Shown: positions 16,898 to 25,257 of the stretch, piece after piece | Numbering within the stretch: the stretch's first letter is position 1 | Layout: each line of letters starts with the position of its first letter | Assembly: GCF_900111555.1 (NCBI RefSeq) | Contig: NZ_FOHZ01000023.1 | Span: forward strand, 1-44,450 | Length of the DNA: 44,450 nucleotides | DNA from: Marinobacter segnicrescens | GTDB lineage: Bacteria > Pseudomonadota > Gammaproteobacteria > Pseudomonadales > Oleiphilaceae | Direction of reading: 5' to 3' | Notes under the pieces: generated by a model | Told to the model about the DNA's origin: nothing | What the model saw: the letters and a program-made list of their open reading frames with translations, nothing else | Database searches by the model: none | Position numbers and translations under genes: made by a program

Positions 16898-17752
16898 ATG
16901 AACACTGCATTCAAAAGAACCCTCTTGTCGTCGCTGATCGTTCCGTTTGCACTGGGTGTGCAAACCGCCAGCGCGGCGATGATTACCGAATGGGGCTTCA
17001 ATGCCGACAGTGACTTCGATGTCAATAATGTGCAATTCGATGACAAAGGTACTGCTGGAATTACTGGCACTAACGTCACCTCTCAAGAGATTTCTTGGGG
17101 TGGCCCAGCTCCCGAACGTTCATCTGTCGGAATAACTGACGCTTCTGCTACCGGCGGAGTCTTAACAAACAGTGCGAGCTGGACGTATGGTGGTGTTTTC
17201 ACTCACGACAACCAAACTATCAATGCTAATTATGATACGCTCGACAGTTTCAACCTGATTTCGCAACTGACGTTGACGCCGGTTGAACCACAGCCGATTC
17301 CAGGTGGTGGCGGTGATCAGCAGCTGGCCCCGATAACCTTCCTGAATTTATTTATCGAAACTCTCAATGCTGGCAACTGCTTTGTTGGCTCAGCTAGCAC
17401 CTGTGATGACATATTCACGATAAACAACCCCGGCCAGCTGGGTCTGACAGAAGTGGATAGTGATATACCATTATCACAAATAGTCGCCCCGTCGTTTACT
17501 ATAGAGGATTACGCGTATACTGTATTCCTTCAACTTGAGGGTATTGGCAAACTGACTGACGATCAGTGTGACGTGGCCGGAGCTGACAACGGATGTTTTG
17601 GTCTCATCACCCTGGAAGGCCAAGAGAACAACTTCAATACCCGATTCCGCATTGCGGCTACGCAAGTACCGGAGCCTGGTACCCTTGCCCTGCTTGGTAT
17701 GGGGCTTGCCGGGCTTGGCTTGGCACGTCGCAGGAAAGCAGCAAACGCATGA
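16898..17752 (+). CDS. THxN-family PEP-CTERM protein
   Basis: The 284-aa product has a signal peptide (MNTAFKRTLLSSLIVPFALG... cut after ASA near residue 27). It carries the family-defining THDN at 102-105 in a GGVFTHDNQTI context, and a C-terminal VPEPGTLALLGMGLAGLG followed by ARRRKAANA. AAGGAG precedes the ATG at good spacing, and a strong terminator follows. Like the other PEP-CTERM genes it should be processed by the exosortase encoded at 13886-15313. It is the only gene of the exosortase region on the plus strand and therefore has its own promoter. Several Cys (NCFVGSASTCDD, DQCDVAGADNGC) suggest disulfides outside the cell. The function of THxN proteins is unknown. Confidence 0.93.
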   Translation: MNTAFKRTLLSSLIVPFALGVQTASAAMITEWGFNADSDFDVNNVQFDDKGTAGITGTNVTSQEISWGGPAPERSSVGITDASATGGVLTNSASWTYGGVFTHDNQTINANYDTLDSFNLISQLTLTPVEPQPIPGGGGDQQLAPITFLNLFIETLNAGNCFVGSASTCDDIFTINNPGQLGLTEVDSDIPLSQIVAPSFTIEDYAYTVFLQLEGIGKLTDDQCDVAGADNGCFGLITLEGQENNFNTRFRIAATQVPEPGTLALLGMGLAGLGLARRRKAANA

Positions 17753-17785
17753 TGGTTTAATTGTCGCGATCTTGGTGACGTCTGA

Positions 17786-17815
17786 AAGCCCCCGGTGAAA
17801 CTCCCGGGGGCTTTT
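17786..17815 (+). terminator. Rho-independent terminator of the THxN gene
   Basis: AAGCCCCCGG (17786-17795) pairs with CCGGGGGCTT (17804-17813) and runs into TTTT. It lies 34 bp after the THxN stop and also faces the 3' end of the converging acyltransferase gene. Confidence 0.88.
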
Positions 17816-17875
17816 CATTATCAGGTTTTCCCTTGGGCCGCTGTATCAATGCAATCCAGATCAGCTCAGATTGAT

Positions 17876-18715
17876 TCAGGCAACCGCTTCTTCGCGTTCC
17901 TTGTAGTCGTCATCCAACTTCGGTGGCAAGTGCCGCCCATCATCAGTAATCAACGACCAGACATCCGGACGGCGTTTCTTGATGCCGTTAATCAAAGTCG
18001 CGGCCTCAGTGAAGGCAGGACGACGACGACCGTGATACTCCAGTACAGGACCGACGTGATCAAATTCCACGCCAAATCGTTTTAACAGCCGAAGCTGCGC
18101 TGGCTCCATGACCGCCATCCAGTGGGTTATACCGTGCTGAATCGACATCTGAAGAATGGCGGAAAACAGGCCGAGACTGATATAGGGCATGGCTCGCTTC
18201 CCTTTTTCAGCATCACTGTAACAGGCCAGGGCGCTGATACCGCTGGCGGATTTGTCTTCATTGAGGCGCCGACGGAATTCCCTGCTGACGGCCATTCTCG
18301 AAATCTCCGCAACCCTGTTTCGAGGTGTCTGCATGATGGCTCGCAGTGCCGTTCGATCCATGTGTGGGAGGCATGGGCCTTCCATTGGGAAATCAATATC
18401 GTCGGGCGTATCGCCTGCCATCACCAGCCGAACGGCGGCAACGCTTTCACCCGTGACCCTGTGCCGTATCAGTGAGTGGGCGGAGCGGTGATCATAGTCA
18501 TCGTGCTCCCTCTTGTCGGCAAAGCAATTGGGATCTTCGAACGGCCGGTCAATACAATAAACCTGATAGCGTACTGCAAATACTTCGTCGATGGTTTCTG
18601 GAGAATTTGCCAGGTGTACGGCAAATACCGAGTTGAAGATATTGCTGATGTCTTCCGTCACCTGAGCGTTTTCGGTGTTATTGGTTTGATGCGGAAAAGC
18701 AAACCCTGTGTGCAT
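17876..18715 (-). CDS. PEP-CTERM/exosortase system-associated acyltransferase
   Basis: The 279-aa protein matches the GNAT-like family that accompanies exosortases. Residues about 28-70 (VFAVRYQVYCIDRPFED, then REHDDYDHRSAHSLIRH) and the later VAEISRMAVSREFRRR are characteristic, and resemble N-acyl amino acid or acyl-homoserine-lactone synthases of the autoinducer-synthase fold. The likely reaction is transfer of an acyl group to a small amine; the product is not known. GAGG precedes the ATG at 18715. It lies 100 bp downstream of the FAD oxidase gene on the same strand; an imperfect AAGC/GCTT hairpin in that gap (about 18774-18795) has no clear T-run, so the two may be cotranscribed. Confidence 0.88.
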   Translation of the reverse strand: MHTGFAFPHQTNNTENAQVTEDISNIFNSVFAVHLANSPETIDEVFAVRYQVYCIDRPFEDPNCFADKREHDDYDHRSAHSLIRHRVTGESVAAVRLVMAGDTPDDIDFPMEGPCLPHMDRTALRAIMQTPRNRVAEISRMAVSREFRRRLNEDKSASGISALACYSDAEKGKRAMPYISLGLFSAILQMSIQHGITHWMAVMEPAQLRLLKRFGVEFDHVGPVLEYHGRRRPAFTEAATLINGIKKRRPDVWSLITDDGRHLPPKLDDDYKEREEAVA

Positions 18716-18815
18716 TGTTAGGTCCTCACTCTTTTCCGTCCCTGGAGCTGTATTATTTAAGATGTTGGGGGTAAAGCGCCCTCAAGGGGGTGCTTCGCTA
18801 TATCGAGGCTACAGC

Positions 18816-20447
18816 TCATAAAGCCTCCGGGTTCTTTGGCCTGGGCACGTATCGCCCGGGCGCCAGAATATTGTTAGGGTCGATTGCCGTTTTCAGTTGG
18901 CTGGCGAACTTGGCGGACTGGGAGTCACCAGGATAAGCAAACTCCATGGCGTCAATGTTCAGGCGGTAAGGTAGAAACCCTTCCTTCTGGCCGGCTTCAT
19001 ACAATGCCCGGTAGCACTCCTGAGCTCGTGCGGTCGAACTGGCGTCGCTACGATCAAACAGCAGTGGCACGGTAGAATCAAAACAGCGGTCGTTAATTGT
19101 CGTTAGTGTGATTAGTGGATTCACGCCATACTGAGGGCAGATCCGTTCAATCATGTCGACATACCGGCGCGCATCGCTACCGCGGATGGGAACCAGGGGG
19201 GCAAACCATATCAGCCCGCAACCATCCCTCGCAGGATTTTTCGGCTGGCCGTTGGCTGGTAATGCCCCTGAGCGCCAGTAAGCTAATGCAAGCGCAACGT
19301 CATTAGGGCGCCCGTGCATTATTTCCAACGCGCCCGAAAGCGTGTCCGCCATGCCTGTAATTTTCGTGGACCATCGCTGCGGGACCACCTTTGCCAGCTT
19401 TCTTGCTGCGTTAACTCTCCGTTTGTCGATAAAGACCAAGCGGTCGGTAACCGGGCCAAGTAGTCGTTTCAATGTGCGTTTGGCGGCCTTTGCTACCTCC
19501 CGGGTCGCGTAGATTGCGCCAACGCCGCTCCATGCGGGCACGCCGTGGGTGTCTGCAAGCAGTTGAGCCTCGTGGTCGGACAAAATCCCATCGACTGCTT
19601 TGTCTTCGGGGAAAGGCACCATCATGGAAAGCATTCGCCTGCTGTTTAGCAGGTTGATTGCTACGACCGGTCCACCCAGCGCTCGTAACACGGACCTGAC
19701 CATGGGCACCAGGGCTTCAAGTTTGGCGTCGTCTTTTGTTGAGAAGAAAAAGGCGGTTACAGTCTCGGGGGCCGGGGCAAGGGCGATGGTCATATTGACC
19801 ACGACGCCGAAATTACCCTGGCTGAAAAGGCCGTCCAGGTAAGGGCCGACCCCCCATTTGAACAGGCGATCAACCTCCTCTCCACCTTGTTCAGTGAGGG
19901 ACGTCTGGTAAAGACTTCCATCCGGTAAAACGGCGGTGATTCTGGTGACTGCCGCAAAATGGTCAGTAATTGGCGTGATGCCGTAGCCTCGTTCCAGCGC
20001 GTTGCCGAGTAGACTGCAATTGGGGCCTGCTCCGGTGACGGGAACAAGGTAGTCACCTTCGTTCTCATCCAGGAATTCCCGAAGTGCTGCCTGTGTGACT
20101 CCGGGCTGAATAGTGACGACACCCATTTCCGGGTCAAAGTCGGAAATACGGTCAAGCCCGCTCAGGTTGAGGATGACGCAGCCATCTTCAACTGGGTTGG
20201 CACTACCGTAACCCCAGTTATTTCCAGTGCTTACAGGGTATACGGGCACTTGCCACCGCTGAGCAATCTGTAAAACCTTCGCCACTTGATCCTGGTTCGT
20301 CGGGTGGAGCACGGCTGGAATCGAGCGCTTCGTTCCAATAGTTGAAGCGCCGAAGTCGGCCGTGTCAGTTGCACTGACTCCCGACTCCCCCAGAACGGCG
20401 GTCCATTCGTCAATTGCGGACTGAATAGGGATGTTAATCACTGGCAT
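18816..20447 (-). CDS. PCMH-type FAD-dependent oxidase (4-cresol dehydrogenase / vanillyl-alcohol oxidase family)
   Basis: From ATG 20447 the product is 543 aa. Residues about 50-220 form the FAD-binding PCMH domain, with PVYPVSTGNNWGYGSA in the pyrophosphate-binding loop, DFDPEMGVVTIQPGVT, and VTGAGPNCSLLGNALERGYG. The C-terminal half is the substrate cap with the late NIDAMEFAYPG and NNILAPGRY. Such enzymes oxidise phenolic or hydroxy substrates. Its neighbours are the exosortase-associated acyltransferase and PEP-CTERM genes, so a role in making or curing a surface product is possible (inference). A TTG at 20453 is an alternative start; the ribosome site is weak for both. Confidence 0.85.
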   Translation of the reverse strand: MPVINIPIQSAIDEWTAVLGESGVSATDTADFGASTIGTKRSIPAVLHPTNQDQVAKVLQIAQRWQVPVYPVSTGNNWGYGSANPVEDGCVILNLSGLDRISDFDPEMGVVTIQPGVTQAALREFLDENEGDYLVPVTGAGPNCSLLGNALERGYGITPITDHFAAVTRITAVLPDGSLYQTSLTEQGGEEVDRLFKWGVGPYLDGLFSQGNFGVVVNMTIALAPAPETVTAFFFSTKDDAKLEALVPMVRSVLRALGGPVVAINLLNSRRMLSMMVPFPEDKAVDGILSDHEAQLLADTHGVPAWSGVGAIYATREVAKAAKRTLKRLLGPVTDRLVFIDKRRVNAARKLAKVVPQRWSTKITGMADTLSGALEIMHGRPNDVALALAYWRSGALPANGQPKNPARDGCGLIWFAPLVPIRGSDARRYVDMIERICPQYGVNPLITLTTINDRCFDSTVPLLFDRSDASSTARAQECYRALYEAGQKEGFLPYRLNIDAMEFAYPGDSQSAKFASQLKTAIDPNNILAPGRYVPRPKNPEAL

Positions 20448-20462
20448 TCTCAAGGTTCATTA

Positions 20463-20477
20463 ACGTTAAGTTAACGT
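20463..20477 (-). promoter_or_regulatory. Palindrome at the 5' end of the FAD-oxidase gene
   Basis: ACGTTAAGTTAACGT is a perfect 7+1+7 palindrome only 16 bp before the ATG at 20447. With the TTAA-containing repeat at 20651-20666 it could form an operator pair. The remaining bases of the 20,448-20,933 gap are AT-rich and show no gene. Confidence 0.45.
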
Positions 20478-20546
20478 CTGCTAACTGTGCGGTAAGCTGT
20501 TGCGACGGGATTATAAGTGAGGTAGGGACGGTAACACTATGGATCG

Positions 20547-20574
20547 GTATTACGGCTTGGATAATCGAATTCAA
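20547..20574 (-). promoter_or_regulatory. Candidate sigma-70 promoter for the FAD-oxidase gene
   Basis: On the minus strand TTGAAT (20569-20574) and TAATAC (20547-20552) are 16 bp apart, about 100 bp ahead of the ATG. It lies between the two TTAA palindromes. The match is fair, not strong. Confidence 0.4.
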
Positions 20575-20650
20575 GCGTAAAATTCACGTTATAACAGATG
20601 GTTGAGCTTGATTCGGGTAGGCTGTGGGCAATACGTATGCATTAAAAAGA

Positions 20651-20666
20651 CTTAACCTATGTTAAG
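20651..20666 (-). promoter_or_regulatory. CTTAAC-N4-GTTAAG inverted repeat
   Basis: Perfect 6-bp arms with a 4-bp spacer, about 80 bp upstream of the candidate promoter at 20547-20574. The half-site GTTAA recurs in the palindrome at 20463-20477, which supports a shared binding protein. Confidence 0.4.
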
Positions 20667-20882
20667 CCTGGGACGGTAATTTATTGGTTATCAAAGGGTT
20701 TTCAGGTGTTTTTTGGAATCGTAAAGAACTGAAAATAATGGTTATTTTTTGTTCTGACGACTGGGCGCATGCGGAGAGCGTGTGTTTCGGCGGGCAGATA
20801 ATCTGAATAACTGTTTATATATGCGACACATTTAAATAGGCGTCATATAATTGCAAGGGATAAGAAAGGACTTTAGGGTAAG

Positions 20883-20914
20883 TCAGAGACCAGGCCTCAG
20901 GGCCTGGTCTCTGA
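20883..20914 (-). terminator. Strong hairpin after PEP-CTERM gene
   Basis: TCAGAGACCAGGC (20883-20895) pairs without mismatch with GCCTGGTCTCTGA (20902-20914), a 13-bp stem with a 6-base loop, 20 bases after the PEP-CTERM stop. The T-run on the minus strand is poor, so it may be a terminator or an mRNA-stabilising 3' hairpin. Confidence 0.7.
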
Positions 20915-20933
20915 GTACAGCTGTTAAATAATA

Positions 20934-21578
20934 TTACGATTGGCGCCGGCGGGCTGCTCCCAGGCCAACCAGGCCGAGACCGAGCAGGGCCAGGGTGCCA
21001 GGTTCGGGAACCGGGATTTCAAACTGCTGATAGGTGCCATGCTCATCGGTCAGTACCAGAACGTTAGTTGACTGGTAGTCTTCGCCGATAAAGATTCCAG
21101 TCGATGCAACCCCTGGATCGTTTGAGGCTAGCTCAAGATTGGCGAAAAGGCTCGAACCAAGAGTGAACTGCAATAACTCATAGTTCGCTTCAAGGGTAAA
21201 GTCGATACCGTCATAGTGTCCCGGAATATTGTCTGTCAGGTTCACCCAAGATAGCGCAGTAAGGCCTGGAACATTTATCGGAGTGATGTCCTGATCATTT
21301 GGCTCAAACGAAATCTCGCTGTAAGTGCCGAGGCTTGCGTTCTCAAACTGAATCACGCCGAACCAGTCAATAATTGAAGGCTCTGCACCGGCGCCAGTCC
21401 AGCGGATGCTCCAGTCTGAGGTGTTATTCGCATCATTCCAGATGTAATAACCTGCGCCTTGGCTCAGTGCCAACTCGCCAACAGCCGTTGTTTTGTCAGT
21501 ATACTGAGGTGTAGCCAGAGCCGCAGTAGACGCTAAAGATAGTGCTATACCTGCGGTTATTAGGTGAAGCCTGTTCAT
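20934..21578 (-). CDS. PEP-CTERM surface protein with riboswitch leader
   Basis: From ATG 21578, with AAGGAG six bases ahead, the product is 214 aa. The in-frame extension to 21839 is non-coding leader containing the riboswitch. Residues 1-22 are a signal peptide ending LASTAALA; the mature part begins TPQYTDK. The C-terminus is VPEPGTLALLGLGLVGLG then AARRRQS, a textbook exosortase signal. The body is rich in beta-prone, aromatic and acidic stretches (YYIWNDANNTSDWSIRW); I do not recognise a family. It is the substrate gene nearest to PrsT and the one under apparent c-di-GMP control. Confidence 0.93.
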   Translation of the reverse strand: MNRLHLITAGIALSLASTAALATPQYTDKTTAVGELALSQGAGYYIWNDANNTSDWSIRWTGAGAEPSIIDWFGVIQFENASLGTYSEISFEPNDQDITPINVPGLTALSWVNLTDNIPGHYDGIDFTLEANYELLQFTLGSSLFANLELASNDPGVASTGIFIGEDYQSTNVLVLTDEHGTYQQFEIPVPEPGTLALLGLGLVGLGAARRRQS

Positions 21579-21605
21579 TCTATTCTCCTTGATACTGCAT
21601 TGGCG

Positions 21606-21690
21606 TTCCATGCAGCCCGGCGGTCTCCGAGAGATCCGTGGCTTTCCGTCCCATCCTCGCGAATGGTTTGGCCAGCGTGACCGAGATTCT
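21606..21690 (-). ncRNA. Cyclic-di-GMP-I (GEMM-I)-like riboswitch
   Basis: Read on the minus strand, the leader has the GEMM-I order. It starts CACGCTGGCCAAACC, followed by a 6-bp stem CCATTC/GGATGG closed by a GCGA (GNRA) tetraloop, then GGGACGGAAAGCC, where the consensus is GGGACGCAAAGCC. A second stem follows, GG-TCTC/GAGA-CC with one bulged A, and then GCCGGGCTGC. The GNRA loop, the AAACC strand and the GGGACG-AAAGCC strand match the class that binds c-di-GMP (or cGAMP in the Ib subclass). It ends about 30 bases before the start codon, so it could gate translation. Departures: CCAAACC for GCAAACC, and one C-to-G in the AAAGCC strand. A CCGAG/CTCGG hairpin lies just 5' of it. Confidence 0.72.
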
Positions 21691-21832
21691 TGGCTCGGCG
21701 CTGGTCGGTGGTATGCAAGTGCGGTTCCAACTTCACAAACAGTATTAAAAACAGGAGGATAAAGATTTTCTTGGGTGGGGATGTAAAGAAACTCGACGCC
21801 AGAAATGCAAGTTGTATCGCTTTCTGGCCAAT

Positions 21833-21862
21833 ATAACAAAATTTAACAAATTGAGGTGTCAA
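21833..21862 (-). promoter_or_regulatory. Candidate sigma-70 promoter of the riboswitch-PEP-CTERM transcript
   Basis: On the minus strand TTGACA (21857-21862) is followed after 18 bp by TGTTAT (21833-21838). Transcription would start near 21826, giving about 135 bases of leader before the riboswitch core. The -35 is perfect and the -10 fair. Confidence 0.5.
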
Positions 21863-21984
21863 GAAAGCTGACGTGCATAACCGCGGTGGATGTCAGTGAG
21901 AGGACCGGAGGATGATGGCTCTCATCCTCCGGGGGGATTCCGGCGATATTGGCGTCGTTTGGGTGGGCAGTTAGCCCCTACTGG

Positions 21985-24606
21985 CTAGAGCGCCTGCCGA
22001 GCATCGTTCAGATGGTTTTCGATTTCCTGGTTATCAGGGTCAAGGGCCAGGGCTTTTCCGAGTTGTTCCACTGCCTGCTCATGCTGTCCATCGAGGTGGA
22101 GAAGCCAGCCGTAGGTGTCCTGTACTGCGGCGCTCTCGGGAGCCAGTTGGGCAGCCTGCGAGGCGAGGCCCAAGGCGCGTGGACGTTCATTTTCCCGTAG
22201 CAGCCAGGCCAGATTGTTCATGGCTCGGACATTATTCGGCTGTAGCTCCAAAACCTGCTCGTATCTGGGTAGCGCCTGTGCGTCGAGGCCCTTGCTCATC
22301 AGGTGATCCGCTCTGGCAAGGTGGGCAGCCGGGCTGGCAGGTTGGCGTTCAACCCACTGCTCGGTTAGTGAGTCCACTTTGTCAGGGGCCTCGCTGCGGC
22401 TTAGCTGTATCAGGTCCACAAGGATGGCTGGGTTTTCGCTGTCCTGATAATAATTCTCCAGAGTGGCCATGGCTTCGTCTGGACGTTCGGCAAGCATGAG
22501 GAGCTGTGCCCGGGAACGCACGGTGGCAGGTTGCTCACCGAACGTTGCTTCTACCTCATTCAGTGTGCTCAGAGCTGAATCGGTATTGCCTTCCATTGCT
22601 GCGTAACGAGCCGGCAGCAGAGCCAAATTGACGTTGCCCGGCTGCAGGGTTGCCACTTCTCCTGCCTTGGCTCGGGCGGTTTCCCAGTCTTTTGCTTGCG
22701 CCGCCTGCTCAGCCTCGGTCACCAGGAGCTGGCTGGTCAGTGCAATGACAGTATCTTCTCTGTTGTTCTGGGGAAGCTTTTCAAGCAATTCGCGGGCGTC
22801 TTTGGTGCGGCCCTGCTGGATTCTTGCCTGGGCGGCCAGGACAGTGGCGTTAAATTGGATTTCCGGGTGTTGTGTGCCTAACTCTTGGAGCCAGTTGATC
22901 GTTTCCTCCGGTGTGTGAGTTGAGGCGTATAGCCGGGCGGCTTCGCTGAGCGGTCTTATCGAATCCGGGGTCAGCGTGGCTGCGGTAATGAGGGACTCAA
23001 GCGCCTTGTTCGTATTCCCCGTTCGCTGATAAGCGGATGCCAGGGCCTGATGAGTCAGAGCTGATTCGGGGTTTTCGTTTGTGAGTTTTTCGAGCCGATT
23101 CAGGGCAGACTCGGTTTCTCCCAGACGAAGTTCCGTAAGGCTGGCGAGCAGTAGCGCTGGTGGTTCATCGGCGAAGCCGTTGAGTAAGGACTCTTTAACT
23201 TCCTCGACTTCCTTCTCCCTGCCGGTATACATCAGCAAGGCCAGATAACTCTGAGTCACCGCCCAGTCTGTGGGTGTTTCCGTAAAGGCAACGCGCATCT
23301 GGGCCAGGGCCTGCTCCTGCTGCTCTTCCGACATGTAATGGCGTGCAAGCGCCAACCTTAGGCGCGACCGGGACCGGTCCAGTTCCAGCGCTTTGCTCAG
23401 GCTGGCGACACCGGCTTCTTTATATTCTTCCAGGGATAGGGCCAGAATGCCGTGCATCGCCAGTAGCTCAACGTCCTTAGGGCGTGCCTCGATAGCGCGG
23501 GATAGCGTTCCAAGGGCTTCCTCGCGCTTGCCGCTGTCAACCTGGGCAATGGTCGCTGCCCGAAGAAAGGGGGTCGGTGTGGTCTCTGCGTCAATGTTAC
23601 CGGCGAGCAGTCTTTCCGCTTCTTCACTCTCGCCTTCCTGAAGGCGAAGTGTGCCCAGCATAAGGGCGACCTGCTCATTGTCGGGGTTCTGGCGTATCAA
23701 TTCTTCGAGGGTCGTGCGCGCTGTATCCATGTCGCCACGCAGAATAGCCTCGAGGGCGGACTCAGCACGCTCGCGGGTATCCGAGCTGGTGTTTTCCGCC
23801 AGTATCTTGTTGTAAACCTGGGCCTCGGTGATGCGGCCCTGCTCGGTCAGGCTTCGGGAGAGCAGGGTAAGGATGCTGCGGCGCACCGGCAGGAAGATGT
23901 CCGAGGTGGGAACCGCTGCGGTGGCATCGGTCAGCACCTGGGTGCTTTCGTCAATATTCCCCATGCGGTAATGGGCCAGCCCGGTCAGGTAGAGCACTTC
24001 GGCGTTGTCGCCGTTCTGTTCGGTCCACTGGGTCAGGGTATTCACAGCGGCATTGGCCTCACCGCTTGCCAGCAGAGCCTTGGCCAGGGCCACGGTGATT
24101 TCAGCATTGGCGGGATGGGCTTCCTGGAGGCTGCGTAGCTGGCTGACGGCCTGCTCGGTATTGCCCGCCAGGCGCTGGCTCTCGGCGGTCAGGTAATCGT
24201 ATTCCCGTTGTGCTGAATCGGTCTGGGGCAGGAAACCATCCAGGGCTTCGCGGGCAGACAGGTGCTTGCCTTGCAGGATATAGCCCCGGGCCAGGGGCAG
24301 GGCCACCTGGTCCCCGTGGTCCTCCTGCCAGGGTTCCAGCAGGTCGGTGGCCTGCTCTCCGGCGCCAATGCTGTTATAGATACCCGCCAGGACCAGCACG
24401 TGGTCCACGTTGCCCGGATCCTTCTGGACGGCATTGCGGACTTCCAGCATGGCGGAGCGGTACTGGCCCTGGTCGGCGTAGGTTTCGGCGCGGGTAATGT
24501 GGCCGGCGGCTTCCGAGTTGGTGTCATCGGAGCTACTGCAGCCTGCAGATAAAAGGAGAAGGGAGGACGTAGCAGCAGCTGCCAGGAACCGGAGAGCGGT
24601 ATTCAT
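21985..24606 (-). CDS. prsT: PEP-CTERM system TPR-repeat lipoprotein PrsT
   Basis: The 873-aa protein has a lipoprotein signal, LLLLSAGC with Cys23 as lipid site, and then about 20 TPR-like helical pairs to the end. The most regular are in the last 120 residues (NNVRAMNNLAWLLRENERP, VQDTYGWLLHLDGQHEQAVE). Length and layout fit PrsT, the long TPR protein tied to the exosortase system, thought to act in the envelope during PEP-CTERM protein or polysaccharide handling. Family members usually sit near the PrsK/PrsR sensor-regulator pair, which is not in this window. The gene is 400 bp upstream of the riboswitch-led PEP-CTERM gene on the same strand. The start is clear from the signal peptide. Confidence 0.88.
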   Translation of the reverse strand: MNTALRFLAAAATSSLLLLSAGCSSSDDTNSEAAGHITRAETYADQGQYRSAMLEVRNAVQKDPGNVDHVLVLAGIYNSIGAGEQATDLLEPWQEDHGDQVALPLARGYILQGKHLSAREALDGFLPQTDSAQREYDYLTAESQRLAGNTEQAVSQLRSLQEAHPANAEITVALAKALLASGEANAAVNTLTQWTEQNGDNAEVLYLTGLAHYRMGNIDESTQVLTDATAAVPTSDIFLPVRRSILTLLSRSLTEQGRITEAQVYNKILAENTSSDTRERAESALEAILRGDMDTARTTLEELIRQNPDNEQVALMLGTLRLQEGESEEAERLLAGNIDAETTPTPFLRAATIAQVDSGKREEALGTLSRAIEARPKDVELLAMHGILALSLEEYKEAGVASLSKALELDRSRSRLRLALARHYMSEEQQEQALAQMRVAFTETPTDWAVTQSYLALLMYTGREKEVEEVKESLLNGFADEPPALLLASLTELRLGETESALNRLEKLTNENPESALTHQALASAYQRTGNTNKALESLITAATLTPDSIRPLSEAARLYASTHTPEETINWLQELGTQHPEIQFNATVLAAQARIQQGRTKDARELLEKLPQNNREDTVIALTSQLLVTEAEQAAQAKDWETARAKAGEVATLQPGNVNLALLPARYAAMEGNTDSALSTLNEVEATFGEQPATVRSRAQLLMLAERPDEAMATLENYYQDSENPAILVDLIQLSRSEAPDKVDSLTEQWVERQPASPAAHLARADHLMSKGLDAQALPRYEQVLELQPNNVRAMNNLAWLLRENERPRALGLASQAAQLAPESAAVQDTYGWLLHLDGQHEQAVEQLGKALALDPDNQEIENHLNDARQAL

Positions 24607-24806
24607 GGTTTCGATCCTTCGAACAGGTCTGGTTGGTTTTTAATCGTATCCTAGCGTCAATGTTACTTTTTGGATAGGCGGATTTTGCCGGGGCGGGGGA
24701 TTTTCGGCGGCGTTGTTAGATGACGGTTTTCTGGTTTGGTCCGTGTGAGTCCGTGCCGTCCTTGGCGAAAAAATCGGTTCCAGGCAGTGCCAATGTCAGG
24801 AAACGT

Positions 24807-25109
24807 TCAGCGCGAGAGGTTGCTCAATTTGGGGTTGGGCTGCTTGGCGCGGCGCATCACGATGGCAATCTTGCCGATGGTCTGGACCAGTTCGGCACCG
24901 GACTGACTGCAAAGCTCGCTGATGACTTCAGCGCGGGCTTCCCGGTCATTGCTGGCGACCTTGACCTTGATCAGTTCATGGTCGTCCAGGGCCCGCTCCA
25001 GCTCCTGCATCAGGCCCTCAGACAGGCCCTTGTCGCCGATAATAATGATGGGCTTCAGGTTGTGGGCGATGGCGCGGTATTCGCGACGCTGGGCAGACGA
25101 AAGGCTCAT
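24807..25109 (-). CDS. yhbY: Ribosome assembly RNA-binding protein YhbY
   Basis: The 100-aa protein is a single CRS1-YhbY domain: SSAQRREYRAIAHNLKPIII at the N-terminus, the GxxG-like GDKGLSEGLM loop near 25-34, then ELIKVKV and GKIAIVMRRA. It binds the pre-50S ribosomal particle. The gene diverges from rlmE, as it commonly does in gammaproteobacteria. The 24,607-24,806 gap between it and prsT shows nothing I can support. Confidence 0.95.
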   Translation of the reverse strand: MSLSSAQRREYRAIAHNLKPIIIIGDKGLSEGLMQELERALDDHELIKVKVASNDREARAEVISELCSQSGAELVQTIGKIAIVMRRAKQPNPKLSNLSR

Positions 25110-25257
25110 GATGAACTCACTTGATCAAGGCTATTAAAAGATAGTAGAGGGCGATCGGGAGAAATTAAGGTCCCGAGGCCGTATAATCGCGGCATGATAA
25201 CAGAGAAGCCTGTCCGTTGGATGGGCGATTGCACGTACAGTACGACCGGGAGGCACA

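Noticed and set aside
25182..25187. TATAAT as rlmE promoter
   Set aside because: No acceptable -35 at 16-18 bp upstream; kept only as a remark in the rlmE entry.
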